From NCBI GenBank assembly GCA_025997755.1, contig BNVA01000045.1, positions 1 to 11,517 on the forward strand: DNA of 11,517 nt. The letters are read 5' to 3'. Numbering within the stretch: position 1 is the stretch's first letter; each line of letters opens with the position of its first letter. The DNA is from Spirochaetia bacterium (lineage in GTDB: Bacteria; Spirochaetota; Spirochaetia; Treponematales; Breznakiellaceae). The translations under genes were made by a program, and so were the position numbers. Below the pieces are notes generated by a model. It was given only the letters and a program-made list of their open reading frames with translations, was not told where the DNA came from and searched no databases. Positions 6,408 to 11,517 of this stretch are shown here, one piece after another.

Positions 6408-6895
6408 AACCACTCCGTTTTTTCAACAGGATCAAAAGAAGTTTTTATATCATTGGGAAGATTTGCAAGATCTTTTACTATAGCCGAAACTTCGACTCCT
6501 GCCTTAATGGTAAATTCTGCGGTAGCTATGGTTTCGTGGATGGGACCTGCGGGACTTCCCCCTTCGGTTGCCTTTGTTGAATAGAAGCTCTTCTGTTTGC
6601 CGGCCTTTAAAACAATATCTCCATTGCCGCTCAGTACAAACTTGGGAGTTTCCGGCGCTGCGGCGCCATAGACACAGAGAATGCCCGTAGTTATGGTAAT
6701 AATACCCATATCAATAAATACGGCGCAAAGATTAAGGTTGTCTTTATAGATAGAAGATACGGAATCTTCGCCTTTAAAACTTTCTATGGTTGTATTGATT
6801 GTCTCCAGAGTGCTATACACCTCAGAAGTAATACTCAGGATCATATCCGAGATACTTTGAACAACCGTAACCGGATCATTGTCTTTAAAATTCAT
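6404..6895 (-). CDS. Membrane-helix/beta-domain protein, split counterpart of the copy B spike C-terminus
   Basis: A 163-residue protein. Residues 1-55 are helical and polar; about 55-79 form a hydrophobic segment (CAVFIDMGIITITTGILCVY); about 85-135 look beta-rich (KFVLSGNGDIVLKAGKQK onward), followed by GPIHETIATAEFTIKAG and a polar end. The order hydrophobic helix, then L-x-x-G-x-x-x-I-L-x-x-G-[KR], then a Ser/Thr/Glu stretch and GP matches the last ~100 residues of the right-hand spike protein, where the same layout is fused to the spike. The gene starts 6 bases after the copy A spike stop, whose GAGGAG codons act as its ribosome site, and ends in an ATGA overlap with the membrane-protein gene. 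No known family recognised. Confidence 0.66.
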   Translation of the reverse strand: MNFKDNDPVTVVQSISDMILSITSEVYSTLETINTTIESFKGEDSVSSIYKDNLNLCAVFIDMGIITITTGILCVYGAAAPETPKFVLSGNGDIVLKAGKQKSFYSTKATEGGSPAGPIHETIATAEFTIKAGVEVSAIVKDLANLPNDIKTSFDPVEKTEWL

Positions 6896-6901
6896 CTTCT
6901 T

Positions 6902-8404
6902 CTACTCCTCTTTAAACAGATCCCGCATATCCTGCCCTTCTTCCACCCATCTTTTTTCCATTTCTTCCTTATCCCTTGCATTAAGATCTTTATAGGCCTG
7001 CCTTACTATCTCTTCATCCCGCTCTATTGCTTTAGCTCTGGTTTCCTGCAGATCCCCATAAGTTCCATACAATTTCTTTATTGCAAGAACATGTTTTTTA
7101 AACTTCTTTATAACGGAGAATATAGTTGAAACGATCTTCTGCGTCACTTCCATATCTTTCATATTATGAAAACTTGCAGCCGCGATGTTTTGGGCCAAAT
7201 CCAGAGAGGCTCCTACCTCCAATATTGCATACTCCTTGGAGTTATAGGTTGCCATTTTAATTTCCCTGGCTTTCACCGACAGCACCCCCAGCTCGGAGCC
7301 CAGGGAGCCCCCCATCCCGTCCCCTATCTGGGCTTTGGTAACCGCCGCTATTTTACAATTCATCCCCGAGGCCGAAAAACCGTCCCGGGGACTTAAGCCT
7401 ATCTTGGCGTCATAGGTATTCGGGATATCGGAATTGACCAGTTTTGACTTGGCGGAAAACCCATCATCACTAATTTTGACCGAGGTACGTCCGGCCTTAA
7501 GGGAAATTGAATTACCCTTTATGCTTACATTCCCCTTTGCATCAATGCTGATTGAAGCCGCCCCATTGTTCACCTTAAGATCAAAACGCTTTGCCGTCAT
7601 GGAATGATGATTTACCGCAGAGGAGTATATATCGCCGGTTGATTGAATTTTGATACGATCCAGAGTCGGATACAAGACCTCTTCTTCCTTTGCTATTTCC
7701 TTTTTCATTTTCTTTTCAAGTTCTTTCTTTTTTTCTTTATCCGTCTCGGCATTAATCTGCAGCTTATATTTTTCTGTTATTGCCTTTGTCTTTTTTTCTA
7801 CCTCTGCGCTATATAAATTATGCCTCGTCTCTGTCTCCCATTTCGTCTTTTCCTGATAAAAGCCGATTTCCGAATAATTCGCATCGGTGGCAACTTCCCC
7901 AAGTTTTTTATACCGGAATACCTCGCCCTGCTTATCCAGAATATCCGTAGTTACTTCTTCATATACAACCTTGCCCGCCGCATCCTTTTTTTCCTGTTTC
8001 TGATTAAAAGGCATACTATCTGACGACGGCACGTACCCCATAAGGTAATATTTTGCACCGTCACTTGCGACAAGAACCATTTCCCCAATCTTTGGATACC
8101 GGTAAAGCCCCGATGTTTCTCCGCCCAGCGGCATTATTATTTTAACGTCATGAATTACCCGCGCTGTTTTAGATTTGGCAAGATCAAGGACAGGAAGTGG
8201 TGTAAGCATAATCCCTGTTTGCAATACACGCGCATCAGGATTCTCCGCAACATAAAACATATAAGGATTATTTACCTTCCCATTTTTGTAATAGCCGTAT
8301 GTTCCTACTTTATTGATTGTAGCGCCATCGGCATCCGTAACTTTCCATTCGTTTAATTTTAATACCGGTTCTTTTAGTCCCGGCGTTTCGGTTGATTCTG
8401 CCAT
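6902..8404 (-). CDS. VgrG/gpV-like spike protein without gp27-type domain, copy A
   Basis: A 500-residue protein. About residues 80-125 look like the OB-fold of phage tail-spike (gp5/gpV) and VgrG proteins: ARVIHDVKIIMPLGG, then YRYPKIGEMVLVASDG and YYLMGYVPSS, equivalent to the PRVGQEVLV...G-D-P...GS pattern. About 250-345 are short beta repeats, including SLKAGRTSVKISDDG, the SI-x-I-s-x-x-G signature common in VgrG/gp5 C-terminal blades. Between them, residues 189-245 form a very Lys/Glu-rich segment that copy B lacks. The C-terminus (about 415-500) is helical and charged. Only ~80 residues precede the OB-fold, so the large gp27-like base of VgrG is missing. ATG at 8404 has AAAGGA upstream. 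It starts the copy A operon; the spike is probably loaded with the products downstream. Confidence 0.7.
   Translation of the reverse strand: MAESTETPGLKEPVLKLNEWKVTDADGATINKVGTYGYYKNGKVNNPYMFYVAENPDARVLQTGIMLTPLPVLDLAKSKTARVIHDVKIIMPLGGETSGLYRYPKIGEMVLVASDGAKYYLMGYVPSSDSMPFNQKQEKKDAAGKVVYEEVTTDILDKQGEVFRYKKLGEVATDANYSEIGFYQEKTKWETETRHNLYSAEVEKKTKAITEKYKLQINAETDKEKKKELEKKMKKEIAKEEEVLYPTLDRIKIQSTGDIYSSAVNHHSMTAKRFDLKVNNGAASISIDAKGNVSIKGNSISLKAGRTSVKISDDGFSAKSKLVNSDIPNTYDAKIGLSPRDGFSASGMNCKIAAVTKAQIGDGMGGSLGSELGVLSVKAREIKMATYNSKEYAILEVGASLDLAQNIAAASFHNMKDMEVTQKIVSTIFSVIKKFKKHVLAIKKLYGTYGDLQETRAKAIERDEEIVRQAYKDLNARDKEEMEKRWVEEGQDMRDLFKEE
7904..8095. repeat. Duplicated 5' part of the spike gene, copy A
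   Basis: Strongly similar to 11302-11517, including an identical stretch coding for the segment VTTDILDKQGEVFRYKK. Right of the 24-base insertion in copy B the offset is 3422 bases; left of it, 3398. The similarity continues beyond the window on the copy B side. Confidence 0.75.
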
Positions 8405-8436
8405 TTTTAATATCCTTTGTACTTTACGGTAGTGAC

Positions 8437-8455
8437 TATATGTAACTTACATATA
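8437..8455. promoter_or_regulatory. 19-base palindrome upstream of the copy A spike gene
   Basis: TATATGTAA and TTACATATA form a perfect inverted repeat around one central base, 33 bases before the spike ATG. The symmetry and position suit a dimeric regulator's operator or the core of a promoter. I see no clear -35/-10 pair and no second copy of the site in this window. Confidence 0.45.
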
Positions 8456-8463
8456 TTACCATT

Positions 8464-8490
8464 GGCGGAAAGTTTATTACACCTTCCGCC
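8464..8490 (-). terminator. Stem-loop after the copy B operon
   Basis: On the minus strand GGCGGAAGG pairs with CTTTCCGCC (9 pairs, one G-U) around a 9-base loop, 8 bases after the stop of the copy B DUF6931-like gene. No T-run follows on this strand, while an A-run precedes it, so as a minus-strand terminator it is incomplete. It may be an attenuator, an mRNA-end stabiliser or a terminator that works weakly. Read on the plus strand it has a T-run, but no plus-strand gene precedes it. Confidence 0.4.
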
Positions 8491-8498
8491 GTTTTTTC

Positions 8499-9659
8499 CT
8501 ATGTATCATATTTATCCGGCGGCGCTCCGGCCTGCCAGTGGCGGTAATTATGTTTTTCTGTGGGCGGCTTTGTTTCCGCAGCCGGTGAGGGATTGTGCTG
8601 CCTGTGGGGAGCAATTCCGGCGTTAAGGCTTTCTTCCCAGTTATCCTTGCCGCTTAATACATCCACCCCCAGGTTAAAGTAAAGTTCGTACCGTTCCTTC
8701 AGCTTACGTGTTCCCCCTTTATGAAGAGCGCACATCAACAGGGTCTGGACTAGACCATTGGCGGCAAGCCCGGGAGGGGTGGGTACTACTTGTTCCCCCA
8801 CCGGCATCAGGTTCCCAAATGACCAAAAACTGCTTAATGAGAGGAGTCCCGCAGGGGTGTCGGGGCATTCGTTTCCCACATCCATACATTTCTGGCTGTT
8901 CTCCGCATCCGGCGATGTAACCCAGCGGTATATAGCATCCATGGCGTTATCCCGCAGTTTCTTTTCGTGAGCCGGAACCTTTGGTGGAATAACGGACTTG
9001 ATGGTGTCTACCGTTTCTTTCCGCAGCGCTTGGAGCTGGGCTTTTAGCTCGTCGGCGGCTTTAAAGATTGGGGAATTCTCATCTATTTTGTAAGGGTCTT
9101 TGGCTAAGTTTTCCGCAGCTTTTTTCAAGAGATCATTAGGGTGAATGCCATGAACATTTTTGAATTCCTGAAAAGCTACTTCCAAAGCATCTTCGCATAA
9201 CTTCAATATTTGCGGATCAACCATTGCCCTTGCTTTCTGGTTTGCGGCTTCTAAATCCGCAAGAATTGCATTCATTTTGTCTATCTGCTCCGGCTCCGGC
9301 TCCGGCGATTTGACTTTTGCAAAATCCGGCACCGTCGTCTCGAAACTGGTACCAATATCGGCGATGTCCCTATCAATTGCTGGCTGTACTTTGAGTTCTT
9401 CAATTAGTGAATTGACACAGCGGTAAAGCCACCAAACCCCTGCACGCTTGTGGGTAAGATAAGACAAGAGTTCGCAAGCCTCTTTAAACTTTTCCGCACC
9501 GGCGAACTTATAGACCATAGTCTCGGCTCCGCTCACCCCCACAAAGAATTCCGCAAGATCGGGACGAATCTTATAATTTTCCTTCTCTACGACATCTTCC
9601 AAGGTAAGATACCGGAGCAATACCAGATGTTTATTCAGCCAATCAAGTTTATCCGCCAT
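8499..9659 (-). CDS. DUF6931-like protein, cassette copy B
   Basis: A 386-residue paralogue of the protein at 4858-6000, with the same landmarks: GVWWLYRC (74-81), YRWVTSPDAEN, CPDTPAGLLSLSSFW (265-279) and VVPTPPGL (291-298). Both the N-terminal 110 residues and the C-terminal region are well conserved against copy A; the Glu/Ala/Lys-rich middle has diverged, with a Pro/Glu stretch (SPEPEPEQ, 118-125) at its start. The last ~26 residues are a separate, Pro-rich polar tail ending DKYDT. ATG at 9659 has AGGAG 9 bases upstream, 14 bases after the stop of the membrane-protein gene, exactly as in copy A. Function unknown; the conserved pairing with that membrane protein suggests the two act together. 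Confidence 0.68.
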   Translation of the reverse strand: MADKLDWLNKHLVLLRYLTLEDVVEKENYKIRPDLAEFFVGVSGAETMVYKFAGAEKFKEACELLSYLTHKRAGVWWLYRCVNSLIEELKVQPAIDRDIADIGTSFETTVPDFAKVKSPEPEPEQIDKMNAILADLEAANQKARAMVDPQILKLCEDALEVAFQEFKNVHGIHPNDLLKKAAENLAKDPYKIDENSPIFKAADELKAQLQALRKETVDTIKSVIPPKVPAHEKKLRDNAMDAIYRWVTSPDAENSQKCMDVGNECPDTPAGLLSLSSFWSFGNLMPVGEQVVPTPPGLAANGLVQTLLMCALHKGGTRKLKERYELYFNLGVDVLSGKDNWEESLNAGIAPHRQHNPSPAAETKPPTEKHNYRHWQAGAPPDKYDT

Positions 9660-10066
9660 GATTATTTCTCCTATTAGGTCATCTTCAAGGCTTTAGTTTC
9701 AATATCCGAAGCGCCCGCCTTTGTTCGCAGGGCAGAAGCTCCGCTGTCTGCGGCAGTTGCCTCGCCGGTTTGCGCTCTTGCCTCAGTCTCCGAAACTTTA
9801 ACCTCTCCGTTAGCCCCTGCCACCGTATCCTGAGCAAGTTTGCCCTCGGTCTCGGATGCGGCAGTTTCGGACTTACTTATATCAGTTTCATTTTTTGTTG
9901 GATGCATTTCCTTATCGCCGGTTAAATCGCTTTTTTTATAATTGGTAACTAATAATTCGGCTATCATCGCGGTTACCGCCGAAACGAGCGCACCTGTTGC
10001 CGCCGAAGTAATCATAGGCATTGCCGCAGCTTTTATTTCATCTTTCATTTTTTGATCAATTTCCAT
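8600..10066. repeat. Tandem duplicated segment, copy B
   Basis: Partner of 4941-6407 at a constant 3659-base offset. Gene lengths, the inter-gene spacer and the ribosome sites are all preserved, so this is an old in-frame tandem duplication rather than a recent identical repeat. The bases around 9661-9849 are the most alike between copies. Confidence 0.85.
9674..10066 (-). CDS. Small membrane protein with repetitive Ala/Thr/Glu tail, copy B
   Basis: A 130-residue paralogue of the protein at 6015-6407, gapless against it. An acidic/basic start (MEIDQKMKDEIK) precedes one hydrophobic helix (about 14-41), then a short polar linker with GDKEMHPT, also found as GDRSIHPT in copy A. The near-invariant tail follows: residues 72-130 differ from copy A only by A to V and K to R. 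ATG at 10066 has GAGGAG upstream, 38 bases after the stop of the right-hand spike gene. Unlike copy A, no separate gene lies between spike and membrane protein. No family recognised; the strong tail conservation implies a fixed partner, probably the DUF6931-like protein encoded next. Confidence 0.72.
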   Translation of the reverse strand: MEIDQKMKDEIKAAAMPMITSAATGALVSAVTAMIAELLVTNYKKSDLTGDKEMHPTKNETDISKSETAASETEGKLAQDTVAGANGEVKVSETEARAQTGEATAADSGASALRTKAGASDIETKALKMT

Positions 10067-10104
10067 GTAACACTCCTCAATTGGTTTATGTTATTGCGCC
10101 GCCA

Positions 10105-11517
10105 TCAATCATTTCCCGTCAGGGTTCCTCTACTATGAATGGAATGAGTCAACTCCGTTTTTTCAAGTTCAAATCTGCTACCCGGATCTTTCGGTTTAAC
10201 TACCTCTATGCCAATAAACGGGCCTTCAGCGTTTTCTGACTGAGAGGAAGTTAGAATCTTGGTTTCACGCCCCACCAGAATGGATTGAGCGCCTGCGGTT
10301 AAATGGAGATAGTTTAAATTAAATGGCGATTTAACAGCAGGCACTATAAGTGATGCTATAACGGTTATAAAATACGAGGTCTCTATAACGGCAGAAGTCA
10401 GATTAAAAATATCCCTTATCTTGGCTTTTTCTTCCGCAGTCATGCTGTCCTTTATAACAGACTTTTCTATTAGTGGAAGAACCGCATTTATTAATTTTAT
10501 TATTAACCCGAATACCGCAAGCAGTCTCCGTTGACTGCTTGAATCGCTAAGTTCGCCCCGCGCAAATATAACCTCCAGGAGAGTGCCTAAACCCCCGCCT
10601 AAACGCAGAAATGATCCGGCAGTAGCGCCCTTATCATCCTTTTTTTCTTCCTGATTCATGGTAACCATGTTATCGATAAAATCACCAGCAAAAGCTGCCG
10701 CATTAATACCGTATGTTATCATGCTAAAACATTCCGCCATTATATCTTTGCCGTAAATACGGGTTACGCCTCCTGAAGCGTTTATGTTTCCTCCCAAACT
10801 TTCTGCCAGAACAAAACCAAAAACAGAGCCTATATCAACCCGGTTACCGAACATGGATATTCCCTTCATAGGGTCTACGGTAAATATCGAATCCCATGAG
10901 TTTTGCAGATTTCTTTTACGGGTTTTTCGTGAAGACAGCACAATACCGGCGTCACTGATATTGATTGTCGAGCGGCCTACCTGAAGCTCTATTTCATCGC
11001 CGGCTTTGATTACAATCCGTTTTTTTGCCCTGATATGTACCTCACCTTCAGAAAGAACCGAATTATCGCCTATTCTGTCTCCGAAATCATCGGTACTGTC
11101 GGCAAGTATCTGCAAACGCTTTGCGTTGATCCTGTGATGGTTTTGTGCGCTTGAATAAATATCACCGGTGGAATTGATGTTGATACAGTCAACTTTTGGT
11201 GAAGATGCGCTGCCTGCTCCGCCATCTGGATCCCACTTTGTCTGCTCGTTATAAAACCCGATCTCCGAATATTCATTTGTGCCGGAATTATTCGTCCCTG
11301 TTTTTTTATACCGGAATACCTCGCCCTGTTTATCCAGAATATCCGTAGTTACTTCTTCATATACAACATTGTTTTTATCATCCTTGACAACCGTGCCCGC
11401 CGCATCTTTTTTTTCCTGTTTCTGATTAAAAGGCATCTTATCTGAAGACGGCACGTACCCCATAAGGTAATAGTTTTTGCCGTCACTTGCGACAAGAACC
11501 CATTCTCCGATCTTTGG
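10105..11517 (-). CDS. VgrG/gpV-like spike protein with fused membrane-helix/beta C-terminus, copy B (5' end missing)
   Basis: The frame stays open to the window edge, so the first ~100 residues are outside; 470 residues are seen. It begins inside the OB-fold-like segment (PKIGEWVLVASDG, YYLMGYVPSS) and continues through DILDKQGEVFRYKK to the beta-rich blade, with NSTGDIYSSAQNHH and the VGRSTINISDAG signature of VgrG/gp5-type C-termini. The Lys/Glu insert of copy A is absent; a short Gly/Ser linker takes its place. After the blade comes a Gly-rich and hydrophobic region (LLAVFGLIIKLINAVLPLIE and YFITVIASLIVPAV), then a beta segment (YLHLTAGAQSILVGRETK) that matches the 163-residue protein of copy A in layout. 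It heads the copy B operon. The Met at 11463 is internal and not the start. Confidence 0.7.
   Translation of the reverse strand, partial: PKIGEWVLVASDGKNYYLMGYVPSSDKMPFNQKQEKKDAAGTVVKDDKNNVVYEEVTTDILDKQGEVFRYKKTGTNNSGTNEYSEIGFYNEQTKWDPDGGAGSASSPKVDCININSTGDIYSSAQNHHRINAKRLQILADSTDDFGDRIGDNSVLSEGEVHIRAKKRIVIKAGDEIELQVGRSTINISDAGIVLSSRKTRKRNLQNSWDSIFTVDPMKGISMFGNRVDIGSVFGFVLAESLGGNINASGGVTRIYGKDIMAECFSMITYGINAAAFAGDFIDNMVTMNQEEKKDDKGATAGSFLRLGGGLGTLLEVIFARGELSDSSSQRRLLAVFGLIIKLINAVLPLIEKSVIKDSMTAEEKAKIRDIFNLTSAVIETSYFITVIASLIVPAVKSPFNLNYLHLTAGAQSILVGRETKILTSSQSENAEGPFIGIEVVKPKDPGSRFELEKTELTHSIHSRGTLTGND
11302..11517. repeat. Duplicated 5' part of the spike gene, copy B
   Basis: Partner of 7904-8095. 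It differs by a 24-base in-frame insertion at 11368-11391, flanked by ACAAC on both sides, which adds eight residues (around VKDDKNNV). The similarity runs off the right end of the window. Confidence 0.75.

Noticed and set aside
6411..6413. GTG start giving a 132-residue membrane protein
   Set aside because: The GTG overlaps the ribosome site GGAG, while the ATG at 6407 has proper spacing, an ATGA overlap and equal length with copy B.
8464..8498. Plus-strand rho-independent terminator (stem followed by a T-run)
   Set aside because: No plus-strand gene leads into it; the hairpin is listed with the minus-strand operon instead, with low confidence.
4858..11517. Composite transposon or prophage as the cause of the duplication
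   Set aside because: No transposase, integrase, terminal inverted repeats or attachment sites are visible around either copy; the copies are too diverged for a recent event.

Overview
The window looks like chromosomal DNA of a spirochaete, most likely a Treponema-type bacterium. This rests on a CheX-type phosphatase beside a CheY-type regulator, a FolC with an unusual GSKGKGS P-loop, a small exported beta-barrel-like protein and moderate GC. It is an inference from protein character, not a database match. Every gene I can support lies on the minus strand, so transcription runs from base 11517 towards base 1. No tRNA, rRNA, CRISPR array, insertion sequence or integrase was seen.

Right part (about 4858-11517): two tandem copies of a cassette. 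Each has (i) a gene for a phage/VgrG-like spike protein with an OB-fold-like segment and a beta-strand-rich blade but no large gp27-like N-terminal domain, (ii) a ~130-residue protein with one hydrophobic helix and a repetitive Ala/Thr/Glu tail, and (iii) a ~380-residue protein that I recognise from its motifs as DUF6931-like, a family I associate with type VI secretion neighbourhoods. From 4941 to 6407 and 8600 to 10066 the two copies align without gaps at a constant offset of 3659 bases. The left copy has an extra 163-residue gene between spike and membrane protein. In the right copy the corresponding segment appears fused to the C-terminus of the spike. The right-hand spike gene is cut by the window end.

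Middle part (about 3776-4813): an ECF sigma factor flanked by two small genes. Both end in a leader-like acidic helix followed by a small-residue cleavage-type motif (VAAAG and VAGG). The second resembles a Nif11-type leader peptide with a 23-residue core. No modification enzyme or peptidase/transporter is visible nearby.

Left part (1-3753): an exported, probably outer-membrane beta-barrel protein; FolC; then a tight chemotaxis-type group of a CheY-like receiver, a CheX-like phosphatase and the first ~180 residues of a membrane sensor, probably a methyl-accepting chemotaxis protein, running off the left edge. Stop/start overlaps indicate translational coupling inside this group.

The most interesting content is the duplicated, mosaic-evolving spike cassette followed directly by the sigma factor/leader-peptide genes. 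The individual parts are recognisable by motif, but the combination is not one I can name.
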